From: Pomphorhynchus laevis
Taxonomy: Eukaryota; Acanthocephala; Palaeacanthocephala; Echinorhynchida; Pomphorhynchidae
Direction of reading: 5' to 3'
Length of the DNA: 64,000 nucleotides
Assembly (NCBI GenBank): GCA_012934845.2
Contig: WNNJ02000098.1
Span: forward strand, 101,963 to 165,962
Position numbers and translations under genes: made by a program. Under the pieces are notes generated by a model that worked only from the letters and a program-made list of their open reading frames with translations, did no database searches and was not told the origin of the DNA. Shown here piece by piece: positions 10,346 to 21,611 of this stretch (position 1 is its first letter; the number at the start of each line of letters is the position of its first letter).

Positions 10346-12558
10346 TTGCGCCGATTCGTCTGATGACCTGCCATCTTACAAACCTAATTGTTTACGAATC
10401 CAATTACCTCAATTTGACCCGACAGTAATACCTGATTCGGCTGAAAAATTGACGTCAATGTTCTCTATCTGCCCTTCTACCACTCCACTATCTCGGCCAG
10501 CTTTCATCATTCCCAATGCCGTTCTCACATCGCACTCGCGGCGTATCCTGTAACAATGTCTTCTTCACCTGACAGTATCTCTCATTGTACCCTATTGCAT
10601 TCGTTCACACAAATTTATCGCTCTCTTACGTATGATCTTTGAGTATTTGACCCACTCCCGACTACTACCGTGACCCCTTAATTTCCACGTAATCGATTTC
10701 CCTCTCGCGTTTGGTGTTTTATCATATCTGTTGAGTCCTTTGATTCCTCTTCTCCCCAAGTCTGTCTTGATGTTGATATTCCTTTCACTCTTTGCAACGA
10801 TTCTTCCTACCGATAATCTGTCTCTATTCAGTAATTTCTCCACTTTTCGTGTATTGTCTTAATAAATCCGTTTATGCTAACGATTCTTATCATCCTCCAC
10901 TTTTTAGGCTTGTTCTTAGAAACCTCACCAAAATGCTTACTATCTTATCTCAAAGGTTTAAACATGTCATCCCCCTCTGCATGTCAAATTTTACCCGATC
11001 GTTAACCTCTGAAATTGCTCAACTCTCCACTGCTCGTCTTGAAAAGCGTCGACGCGAAGTTAATGGCGTGTCATATCTTGTCATCAAAAATGTAAATGGA
11101 AATGTGAAGTTTATCTACGTCAAAATCTCGTTGGCGACCGGTCTCTCATCTTCATCTCCTCCCCTAGCCAGCAATTAAACAAAATAATCTTTTCGTATGG
11201 ATCTTCTTAATACCCGCTCAATTATTCACGAAACTGACTTACTTATCATCTCTTCTCACAGCAATCACTAAATATGTTATATCTCACTGAATCCTGACTT
11301 ATTGATTCTGATGACCTTGCAATCCGTAATCTATGTTCTTTCGGATTTTCTCTAAACGACTCCGCTCGCCCTATTGACTCAACAAAATTAACTACTTCTT
11401 CTAATCATTGCGGAATCGTCGCATTCGATCGTATCTCTTCGTCTCTTGAAAAAATCGATTTCACCTGACCCTGTACTATATTTGAATTGCTCCTTTGTAA
11501 ATTTTCATTTACTTATCATATTCCACTTGTAATCATCTATCGCCCAGGTTCATCTTCACCGTCGTGCCTATTTTTAAATGAACTCACCGATCTAATATCA
11601 AACCGTTCACTTTCTTCTTTACCATTAATTGTCATTGATGATATCAATGACAATAGATCGCCCTTCTGATTCAGATTCCGTAAAAATTGTAAGTCTTCTG
11701 TCCGACTTTAGCCACAGCAACTAAAAAACCTCCCATCCATATTCTTGATTGCTCTCTTGATATTAACGCTTTTACTAACAATATCATTAAATATGCTTTC
11801 TCTACAATCTCAGATCCTGTTTTTCCGATCATTTTCTAATCACTGTTAATATTGCTATCCAGTTCATTCCTGTCCGCATCTCTCATACTTAAAGTCGGCC
11901 ATAGAAACTCTTCGAATTTACTCTCTTGCGTTTCGCTATCCATGAATCTCTTCTTTCGTCACATTCTGCAACGTTTCTAACAGCTTGTAGTCTATCCATA
12001 CTTAGCAAAACAAGATCGCATCATCGTACGATCAAACGTATAGTTGGAAAACCTTTAATTATCTTCTTACTATCACTTCTAATGTTCACTCCATGGATCC
12101 CTACGAGTTTTCATTTTATTTTTAGTCAAAAATCACTGCGATCATCTCATGAAAATTATAAATCCTCGTCTTACTAATCTTGCAAATTTCTTCATGAGCT
12201 ATTCCATCTTCCTGTTTCTTCTAGCGAAGTTTCTAAGGTTCTCCTCTCTCTATGCCCAATACCTCTTCGTCTGCCGACCCTATCCCTACGTATGCACATA
12301 AATTCATTAAAACACATCACCGTTCCTTATCACACTTTTCCATTATTTACTCGTAGCTGCATTTTTCCAAAGAACTGGAAAGCAGTCATCGTACGTCATA
12401 GTCTGAAGAAACCATACCTCGATCCTTTACCTACATCTTCATACCACCGGATTTCCCCTCTCCGGACCTTATCTAAACTCCTTCAGCGTCTTGTGTTATA
12501 TCAAGTCAATTCATACCCCTTTTCAATATGCCCTCCGTTCTAATACTCTGCTGAACTT
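10346..12558 (+). mobile_element. CR1-type LINE remnant on the plus strand (LINE E)
   Basis: The plus strand gives IIYRPGSSSPSCLFLNELTD (11,530-11,590), matching AIVYRPGSSAPTALFLTELAD of LINE B2. Around 12,360-12,500 it gives FPKNWKAVIV and YHRISPLRTLSKLLQRLV, the start of a CR1 reverse transcriptase. The order endonuclease then RT start is kept, but stops and frameshifts are everywhere, so it is old. Sequence before 11,200 may hold ORF1 remains, which I cannot identify. The element is cut at about 12,558 by the gypsy-like fossil. Confidence 0.65.
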
Positions 12559-14272
12559 GTTAGGGAGTTTTATTAAACTATCTGAAATGTACAATGCACT
12601 CATTGAGCACATGAAATAAAATATTAGTAAAAAGCGTGGAATAAAATATTCCACGCTTACAAATAATCTTTCAGGTACAGTGGCTGTCAGCGTTGTCGCG
12701 ACAACGCTGACAGATGTCGCTTACAAATAATCTTTCAGGAGCATCTGCGGTGTTCCGATTAGTCAGATTTGCTCTATTCTCAGGGAGGTCGTGGTCTTCA
12801 TCCGCCACTTCGGGATATTCGAACACAGTGGAGGATGTTTCCGAGTTGCGCGGGTATAGTGAAAGGTGTTTATTAGATGGTCGTTTCAACGCCCTCTTTT
12901 CTAAGTATTTTAGAAAAGTGTGGATTAGGTTGGACAACTTCGACAACTTCTGTTGGCGCCTCGTATATACTATCCGTAATGTGACGTCTGACAATCACTT
13001 TATTATTGTTCGACAGCACTCTGTAGTCGTATCTCGAATCGGGGATCCGCGTTGAAAAACACGGGATCTATCGTGTGTAGTACAGTTAGTTTATGTACAT
13101 AGTAAGCGCGAGGCATCGATTATTCATATTTTTGTTTATTGGTAGTTTGTTTGTTAAGATGTCCAACTCGATTGGCTTCCAGTGTTAGGTTGTATCTCTT
13201 AACTTGACATTTCCACTAAGTTTATACGACATGGAATCACTGGATGATATTCCCAAGTTCTCTAGGAATGATTTCAAATCTGCCGAGATGAATACGGGAC
13301 AGTTATCTGAGAGAATAAATGAGTACCGAATAATTAGAAGAGCTGTTTGAAGCATTTTTATAACGGTACATGCTGAGATGTCAGCACATGTTATGCAAAT
13401 AGAAATCTTGAATACTCGTCAATGACGACGCGGATGTACCAATTTCTAGTGACTGACGGTATCGGACCTCTGAAGTCGGGAGTCTCTCAAAGGGACAGCT
13501 TGCTTTGATTAAACGAGCATTTGGAAGTTTCATGAATCGTGGCTTCAGGTTCGCAAATTCTTTGCATCGATTAATAATTAACTTAACATATTCGATGCTA
13601 TACGGCATATTATAGTGCCTGACAATATTCATAAGTATCGTCACTCCCGGATGGCAAAGCGTACTGTGAACCATTCAAAGAGGATTGAGGTTTCATTGAA
13701 CAATTGCACAACGAATATGAGATAAGGCATCTGCAGTTGTATTTTGGATACCTGGGCGATATATGGCATTGAAATGAAATAGAGCTAGCTCGATTCGCCA
13801 TCTTACCATCTTGTTGTTATTGATTTGGCTACGATGTTGCTTCGAATAAATAAATGACACACTTCTCCGGTTGTTTATGATCTCGAACTGTTTTCCCGGT
13901 AAATAGTGTCCCAATTCTTCCCCATTCTTTGATAACTTTGACAATAGCGAGTGCCTCTTTTTCGATCGCGGAATAGCCTTTTACTACACCTTGTAGAGTC
14001 AGAAAAAATGCGACAGGACGACCTTCCATCGACAATACAGCGGCTATTGTGTGATTAGATGCATCCGTTTCGACTCACATAATTTTGCTTTCATCGATCG
14101 AAATAAGGGCTGAGTCAGCTATATCTTGTTGAATTTTCTTAAAGCTTTTCAGGGCTTCTTTTGCAAAAGAAAATGTTACAGTTTCCAACAAGTATCTTGC
14201 GTAACTGGAGTTTTATTAAACTATCTGAAAAGTACAATGCACACATTGGATACATGAAATAAAATATTATAC
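12559..14272 (-). mobile_element. Older Ty3/gypsy-like remnant (fossil, internally deleted)
   Basis: The minus strand keeps pieces of an RNase H (about 13.85-14.1 kb, EGRPVAFF and SAIEKEALAIV), the integrase zinc-binding region (about 13.5-13.7 kb, LCHPG), part of an integrase core, and a pol C-terminal segment (about 12.9-13.05 kb). They parallel the intact-order element at 5,467-9,364 but are far more diverged. Near-identical repeats of about 65 bp, starting GGAGTTTTATTAAACTATC, lie at both ends (about 12,565 and 14,207) and may be LTR remains. The front half (gag, protease and most of RT) is absent. Many breaks; clearly much older than the other gypsy copy. Confidence 0.65.
12632..12739. 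repeat. Two adjacent palindromes with a flanking 20-bp direct repeat
   Basis: 12,632-12,658 is a hairpin with 12-bp arms (AAGCGTGGAATA) around 3 nt. 12,684-12,713 is a perfect 30-bp palindrome with no spacer. The 20-mer starting CTTACAAATAATC occurs at 12,656-12,675 and again at 12,720-12,739, bracketing the second palindrome. The pattern suggests a short fold-back insertion with target duplication, or repair-generated inversions. No gene is present here. Confidence 0.7.
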
Positions 14273-15329
14273 ACTTCTTTTCTTTCTTCTCGGCGACTTG
14301 TCTTATAAAATTTGTGACCATAACTTTCATCTGATGTAGTATTTTCTGCGAGTATTTAGGGAACAACGGTGTACTCCTATACAGTAATTTGCTATTCTCC
14401 TAAATGGCATCCGACACCAACTTAATATCATGCTGCAAAACAGATCCCATAAAATAATTTAATCTAAAATTGAGCGGCGCAATGTCCCTCGGATTAGGGA
14501 GAAATCTCTCTTTAAAAATGTTATTGGTAACGCCTGATCAGAAGACCATCTGGTTTCCACAGTCGTGAATTCCGGGGTCAAAATTGTCTGATCATATTAG
14601 TCCTGAATTATAATATTTCAAATTTATGATGACTAAGTCAAGAAAAGAATAGACACTGTTATTCCTAGATAATGAAGGAACCTAGGACACAAGACTGGTG
14701 CATATTCCCTAAGGCAAGAAAATACTACTTTTCCTTGATTATAATTAAATTCACTAAAATCTATGCTGAATTAGACTCAAGTATTTTCTTTAAACCCTTA
14801 ACCACTGATTTTCTTTGAATTTTTGGATTGCCACACCCTACTTTTTATGTAGATATTTGCACACGTAATTCTTCTAGTCTTAATTAAGACAGAAGTATCC
14901 AAGGAAACTCCCCCGAGGTTCACATATGTTAAATACCTGTTAAGGATAAAAACCATTCCATACGAGAACACACAACGCTAGTTCGTTATTCAAACCATTA
15001 TAGAACATGTCATATGTAATGTTCGAAAAATAAAGACAATGTGATACACTATTAGACAAGCGTGCTTTCTGTAACAAAAACAAATCAGGTAAATTAGAAA
15101 TTTTACCAATGCACCTACATAGATTGTTAAAGGAGACAGTTTTGAGATGTTTATGAGTATATAGTAATGTAGACATTACTATTACCATAAATAATGGTAA
15201 TGTCTATTACCATTACCATAGTAATAGACATTATAGTAATGTCTCATTTACAGGGTCATTCTTCACAATATGAGTCAATATGGGTATCTTCAGTCTGAGA
15301 CGTTAAAAACTTATTTTTAGATATTTGAT
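14273..15329. other. Unassigned stretch
   Basis: No recognisable domain. A minus-strand frame of 82 codons (14,940-15,188) has no family features. Around 15,165-15,240 there is a cluster of short inverted and direct copies of ATTACCAT, AGTAATG and GACATTA that can fold into hairpins. The stretch probably consists of old repeat sequence between the gypsy-like fossil and the LINE ORF1 remnant. Confidence 0.4.
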
Positions 15330-16540
15330 TTATTTTTCTCGATTCATCCATGTATTCATATGCTTCTGATTTATCATCAATGAATGCATTTATCTCATCA
15401 ACTTCCATGTCCAAATTGCACTCCGTTTAGGGTGTTGTGAAGGTACGATTGAAGAAAATTGAACTGTTAACTTGTCTATTGTAATAATCAACCTTTCAAT
15501 TAGGGCTTACTGGTCTCTGATTCTTTGCTCTAACTTTTCAATTTTACTCTTGAATGTTCAAAGGATTTACATTATTCTAGTCTTTGGTGCATTCGCAAAT
15601 AAAAGAGCTTAATTAGAACTCCTTATTACCACCGTCCCAGTGTTCAAGTGGTGTTTCAGTTCTGCATTACTCTGGATTGAAGCGATGTATGCTATGAAAG
15701 CTGAACACCTATGATCATATGCATTATGCGACCCTCCACAATTTCCACATTTCCTAGTAACTTTTGAGGGGCAGCTTATTGAGGTATGTTCTTTGGCACA
15801 GTGTACACACAGCTTTCTTATCACATATTGAAGTTAAATACCCCCAGTGTTGGCAGTTAAAAAACTTTGGGTAGGTCCATCTTGAATACTTATCATTGGA
15901 GAAAATAAATTACAATTCCTGACCGCCTAATCCAGGTCTCGCCTGCTTGAATAACTGTAACTTTTGATTTTCGCCATTTATTAATACACAAAAGTATTCA
16001 AAACCTTTCTCTTTACACCCCTTAACTAATTTACAGCCAAACTCATTACAAAAGGTTTTAACTTCCAGCACACTAACATTATCGGGAATACTTGTTAGCA
16101 GTCCATATACCTTAGGTGACAAATCTAAAAACGAGCAAATCTCTTTTTCAAAAAATGGTTTATATAATCATCTTTAATCCTTGCGTCGTTAAATGTTATT
16201 TTTGTGAAATAGCCGTTATTCTTAATAAATTTAAAAAGCACCATATTTTTATTGAATTTATGAATTCATTCCTTATGGTACTTTAACCATGCACTTTTTT
16301 GGTCTTTGCTGGAAAATGAAATTTTTTCAATTTTCTCTGGGTATAAGATGTACCAATTTGGTTTTGCTTTTAACATTATTTATATTCAACTGAAAATAGT
16401 TTAACTTACCTTGCGGATGAGAGTCCATCAGGGACGTTCCCCATTCCATCTTTGTAACTATTATTTCGCTATAATTAGGATCATCCGTGAAAGATGAGGA
16501 TCTCCACTTCAGTTTTATAGAGTTACTTGTTGTTTGCACA
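15330..16540 (-). mobile_element. LINE ORF1 remnant (LINE D), zinc knuckles and coiled coil
   Basis: At 15,609-15,824 the minus strand reads CVHCAKEHTSISC then CGNCGGSHNAYDHRC, two knuckles of the kind found in I/Jockey-group ORF1. Upstream frames (15,910-16,122 and 16,327-16,539) give an RRM-like segment (FCNEFGCKLVKGC and EYFCVLINGE). Downstream, at about 15,510-15,600, there is a heptad-like segment (KIEKLEQRIRD). Fragments lie in different frames with stops between them. It is not the same family as LINE A (little shared sequence). No matching ORF2 was found nearby. Confidence 0.6.
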
Positions 16541-16744
16541 AGATATATGTGGCTTTCACTATGCGAAACTTATTATAAGCAAACTCCTCAACTGCTGAAC
16601 TCTGTTATTTATGACAATGGTATAGTTGGTGTTCGCTTTGCAACCTCAGTGGCACTCAGATGTATATTTAATATTCGTACGATAGAGTTTATGATTGCGC
16701 TAAGACCAAATGCAACACATGCGTGGCTTAATGTTTTAAATAAA
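16541..16744. other. Short unassigned spacer
   Basis: An 86-codon plus-strand frame (16,487-16,747) covers this spacer and ends next to the LINE A2 3' end. I do not recognise it. It might be the 3' end of another LINE, but nothing decisive is visible. Confidence 0.3.
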
Positions 16745-18513
16745 TAAAGATTTTATTAAATACCAAAATATAGCATGCAAGAATAAAAAAAGTAGGTCAT
16801 AACAAACTCAGATAAAAAATAACAGCATTTCCACTTCGTTTTTCTTCATCTTCCCTTTATCTTTCATGGCATCATGTCCAGGGGGATCTGAGCCCCTCAA
16901 CTGATCCAACACGCCGACTTCCGACTGAACCATTCGGGGTCTATCACCCCCGAAGAATCCAATCGGCGGGGACTATGCTGAGTAATCGAGAGACGAAGAG
17001 CTTGAGAAACCTTAGCCTTTGCTCTGTGGGACGTCCTCTTGAGAAGAAGACTAATCCTGAGATAGCCCAAGTGCCCAAAAGGCGCACGTGGGCTTTCCCT
17101 TTCAACAACAGATGCTGAGCCCGTTTCAGGGCCAATCTAGGTTTCTTCAGGATACGTTTTAGTCTATCCAGGTCAGCTTTCGACGACCAGTTCACCGTAA
17201 CGGTGAATCCCAGGTATTTTACTCGACTTGTGAAAGTGGGAAGTGGTTCAGGGGCAAATATGAAAGAAAACGCCGAGAGTGCTAATCTCTTAAGTTTTTG
17301 CTTTGTAGCAAGGGTGCCATGAAAGACGACCACCTGCGATTTAGCTGAGTTTAAAATAAGATTGAATATGGGTAACTGGTCTTTTAATCTTAAAAAGAAA
17401 CGGATGATGTCAGAGACTACGTCTTTACACCTATGTCCAGTGAACAGGACTGTGGTGTCATCAGCGGACACCACAAGACGTTGTTTGCGTTTAAATATTT
17501 TGAATAAGTTAAATGAGGCAGCAAGATATAAGATAGTAGAAAGTGGGGATCCTTGTGGTACACCCGTAATAGGGTAGAACAGACGCGCATCAGGGTCGTC
17601 TTTATAGTAAAATCGCTTAGTATACAGCAGGATCTCCACTCTGTTCACAATTCTCGCAGGCAACCCGAGGGACCTGAGCGAACAGATCACAAAAGGAATG
17701 GAGATGCGGTCAAATGCAGCAAAAAAGTCAAGGAAAACAGCTACAACTGGACGATGGTTATTATCCCGACAAAACTGCTCTACCTCACCAACTGATGAAT
17801 AGACCAAGCGACTTTTGACGAACCCATGAACATCTTGAGGGATCACATTACGCCTACTTAAATGGTCGCGAATTTTACGCGCAAGCGCTTTTTCGTAAAT
17901 CGACACGAAGGCATGAGCAGGATTTTTTCTTAGGAATAAAAACACGCTTACTAATATTAATGCCCGATACATCGGATGGGGAGGCTGAAAGCATTGTGAC
18001 AGCCACCTCTCTTCTCTGATCTACTGTCAAAAGCTGACAGACCCGAGAAGAAAGTGAAGCGAAGGATTTGGAGATGCCCGGGAGTAAACCCCAGGAGTAA
18101 AGGATATCCGTAACAGATAGATCCCTACTCTTGAAGTTACACCAAGTCGGGATTGGTTGATGTGATTGAGTGGCTCCATAATTGTGTAGGGCTGGTGATT
18201 TCTCCAAAACTTTATCAAGGCCAACATTCCTTATCCAACCCAATGCTCTATCCTTTCAGCAAGCAACCTTCTTAAAAATATTCCAAAAGGAAGACTGAGA
18301 AGGATTAAAGCGAGCAATACTCGTCCTATCGCTACTCAGCTGGAACCTATATCTAGTGCTCCAATATTCATTCGAGAGAGCCTGTCGGGCGGAATTAGAG
18401 AGATTAGAGTGGTTAAGCAATCTCGCTTGGACCTTGAGTTTCGTCGGAGTGGGATTGTATATACGACCTTTATAGGTAGTCGATATAATCGCGGTAGCTT
18501 GCGAAAAGAGGTA
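16745..18513 (-). mobile_element. LINE A copy A2, 3' half
   Basis: This is the second copy of the LINE A family and runs from the endonuclease/RT linker to the 3' end. It matches A1 (701-2,860) closely, including the 3' UTR start. At 18,513 it stops abruptly in the word AAAAGAGGTA. A1 continues this word as AGGTAGGTATTAAATTCGG, which resumes at about 22,831 here. The gap is filled by LINE B2. Confidence 0.85.
16944..17972 (-). pseudogene. LINE A2 reverse transcriptase, 342-codon open frame
   Basis: This is the best-preserved RT of LINE A. Motif A is VAVFLDFFAAFDRIS, motif B is GVPQGSPLSTIL, and motif C reads VVSADDTT with Ser in place of the usual Tyr. The thumb region with KYLGFTV and the basic C-terminal stretch LKKPRLALKRAQHLLLKG are intact. 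The frame lacks the N-terminal fingers because of an upstream interruption, and the 5' half of the element is displaced by LINE B2. The YADD-to-SADD change and the split make it inactive. Confidence 0.75.
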
Positions 18514-18699
18514 AAAAAAGGATTTATTTTAACGTGGCAAATGCGTGCCAGCGCACGCTTACATGACCACAACAAAACAAGACTGTGAATCAGGTGTCGA
18601 GAAGGTGTGAACGGAGGAGGTGTTTGAATGTGATAAAGGAGGGGGCGCGGCGGACGTCGAGAGGGAGTTGATTCCAGGCGAGTGAGGCGGCGACGAGGA

Positions 18700-20580
18700 A
18701 GGATCAGAGACCGTAGTTGTTGGAGTAATTAGGAACGTGGAGTAAGAGTATATGACACGAACGAAGCGATAGCGAGGTGGGGCGAGTATCGTCTAAGAAA
18801 GGAAGGTTGATGAACGATGGGGAGCCGACAGCGATGAGACGAAAGGTAACGAGAAGAAGGCGGAGTTTGATGCGGATGTGGATGGTGGGCCAGGAGAGTT
18901 GGGCAAAATATGTGGATGTGTGGTCGAAGCGACGGAGACGAAAGAGCACTTGAACGGCGGTGTTGAATATTCGTTGTAGGGGTAGAATGATAGATATTGG
19001 AGAATTGGCGAAAAGGCTAAGGCAGTAATCGATTTTAGGGAAAAGAAGCGATAAAAGAAGAGACATACAAGAACGGAAGTCGATAAGGGGGCGAATACGG
19101 CGGATGTCACGGAGAATTAAGTTAGATGAGCAGACCTTGTCACGGACGAAGGGTTTAAGGGAAACGTGATCATCGAAATGGACGCCTAAGAAAGTGAGAT
19201 TGTGGACTATGGGGATGATCGATGAGGCAGAATATACAGTAGGAGGAGATATGTTTGGTTTACGGGGGAGGATCCACATTATTTTGGACTTTTCGGGGTT
19301 TAGAACGAGATGGAGATTGGAGAGACGTTTGTAGATAAAAGAAAGACAGTTAGACGCAGAAATGTCGATATCGTGAATTCGATGTGCGGGTGCATGATCA
19401 TAGATTAGAATGTCATCGGCGTATTACATGACCTTAAAGGAGTAAGGTTTGATAAACGGAGATAGATCGCCAAGCAGAAGAGAGAAACGCAGGGGACCTA
19501 GGACTGAACCTTGTGGGACCCCCTCAAAAAATAGGGATTGGAGGGGAGGATGATGAATTAGAACAGACGCTAAAGGAACGGTCGGATAGATATGAGGCGA
19601 ACCATGCTACGGAGGAGGAAGAAAAGCCGTAATCATAACGAAGGCGAGAAAGGAGGACGGAGTGGTCGACAATGTCGAATGCGGAGGAGAGGTCGAGGGA
19701 CATGAGAATACTATATAGAGCCTTGTCTCGAGAAATGAGTAAGTCGTTGTACAGTTTTATGCATGCGATTTCTGTCTAGTGATTAGAGCGGAAAGCGGGT
19801 TGGAAAGGAGGGTACAGATTGGATGAGGAGAGATAAGCGTTGATTTGTATTAAGATGAGGCGTTCTAAGGGCTTAGAAAGAGTAGGGAGTAGTGAAATGG
19901 GGCGATAGCTAGAAGAGAGGGAGGGGTCGAGCGATTGTTTCTAAAAGAGGGGACGAACGATTGCGGATTTCTAGTTTGAAGGGAAGATACGACTGCAGAT
20001 GGACGATTTAAACAAGGTTGTGAGAAATGGGGATATCGATGAGCATATAGATTTTAATATGTGAGTATGCAGGAGAACAGCAGGTGAGGTTTTGTTGGGC
20101 AAGGACATGAGGACAGATGATACTTCTGTAGGTGAGTCAGGGAGAAGATGAAAGAGTTCCGGAAGGATGAGATTAGACTGGGCAGAGTGGGATAGGTTGG
20201 AGACCGGGGTGTGAGAGGGCAACTTGGATACTTTAGTCTGGAGAAATCACGAATAATCATTGGCATTGATGTTGCACGGCGAAGAGGAGCGAGCAAGGAT
20301 TGAGTTAAAAGTATGCCAGAGAGTCTTAGATTTGAATGAAGTGATGATTTTATGCTGCCAGAAGTAGTTGCATTTGGTACTTAGTAGGTTGAGATGATAC
20401 CGTCGAAGAGCAATATAGGAATCACGGAAAGACGGAGTGATCGAGCGGAAATCACGTCTGAGAGAGCGGTGATAGACTCGAAAAGCATGGCGGAGTCGAC
20501 GCTTTGAGAGTAGGCATTGGATGTCAAACCATGGGGCACGGTGCAAGCGACGGTGTGGATGAGACTTGAAGGGCAAGATA
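18700..20580 (-). pseudogene. LINE B2 ORF2 linker and reverse transcriptase (broken)
   Basis: The linker (20,247-20,576) reads HRAPWFDIQCLLSKRRLR, the usual PWF-x2-LxxxRR signature between endonuclease and RT in CR1-group LINEs. RT motifs in short frames include VLMSLPNKTSPAVLL, the catalytic YADDILIYDHAPAH region near 19,400 with an in-frame stop, and the C-terminal IVHNLTFLGVHFDDHVSL and RDIRRIRPLI at 18,704-19,279. Several frameshifts and stops are present. Confidence 0.7.
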
Positions 20581-20699
20581 ATATCGAGAGTGGATGTGAG
20601 TTCAGAGTCGAAAAGAAAGGCGAGATCGTGAGGAGATGAATATGTTATTGTAGGTAATGATATAGATGATTTGAGTAAGGTAGAGCGGAGAAGGGAGAG

Positions 20700-21490
20700 G
20701 TCAAGATTTCTTCAAGGGCGACGTTGGATTGTAGGTATGTGAGGAGGGGTGTGGTTGCGAGTGAGATCAATGGTGATAAGAAAGTGATCGGATAGACCAG
20801 GATCAGAGATGGACAGTGAGGTGTAGGCAGCAAAATGATCGGGGACAGCGATGATGTCGAGTGCCCCACCAAGTATATGTGTGGGGGCAGTGGAGATTAG
20901 TTTGTAATTGTAGTTGGATAGAATGTTGATGAACCGGATGGAATCCGTTGAAGAGGGGCGGTCTAGGCGGATATTGAAGTCGCCTAGAACGAGTGAAGGG
21001 ATTGAGGACAATGAACAATGAGAAAGGAGGTCAGCGAGTTCGGTTAAAAATAAGGCAGTAGGAGCTGAAGAACCAGGACGGTATACAATGGCGAGATCTA
21101 GGGTGATCGGGTTAGAATAACGACAATTGAGCAATTCAAAAGAGCAAGGACTGAAAGGGGGATTGATTTTGCGAAGAGACGCTGGGTGACGCGCGAATGC
21201 GACGATGCCGCCATGATTAGAGAATTTAGAAGGGCATGAGCTGAGGGGACGGGCGGATTCACCTAGTTAGCAACCGGCAGAGAGCAGACGGCGAATGGAA
21301 AGGTCGTCGGAATCTGAGTGCCAGGATTCGGTGAGGCAGAAGAGATCGATGGATTGCTTGGTGAATAGGTTGAGGATAAGATCGGATTTATTGAGAATAG
21401 ATCTAGTGTTGAGGAGATCGATGCGGAAACCGTGTGTTGTGGCGAAAGAGTCTAATGGAGAAGACACATAGGAGAGATGAAGCGCCATCG
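20700..21490 (-). pseudogene. LINE B2 ORF2 endonuclease (broken)
   Basis: The segment at 21,267-21,488 reads LNTRSILNKSDLILNL and LFCLTESWHSD, the N-terminal part of an APE-type endonuclease with the TE-S-W catalytic strand. At 20,712-21,134 it continues AIVYRPGSSAP, SLVLGDFNIRLD and DPGLSDHFLITI, which are the central Y-R-P, the GDFN and the SDH motifs. The two frames are shifted relative to each other with a stop between them. Confidence 0.75.
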
Positions 21491-21611
21491 AATTTTTGGA
21501 CGGGTGTGGACAACTTGAAGATTTCCGTCTATGTTTCAGATGGAGAGTGATGTCTCGCCGTTTTCCTCACGACGGTGTTTTTCGATGCGGGCTGAAGAGA
21601 TTTGAGCGATT

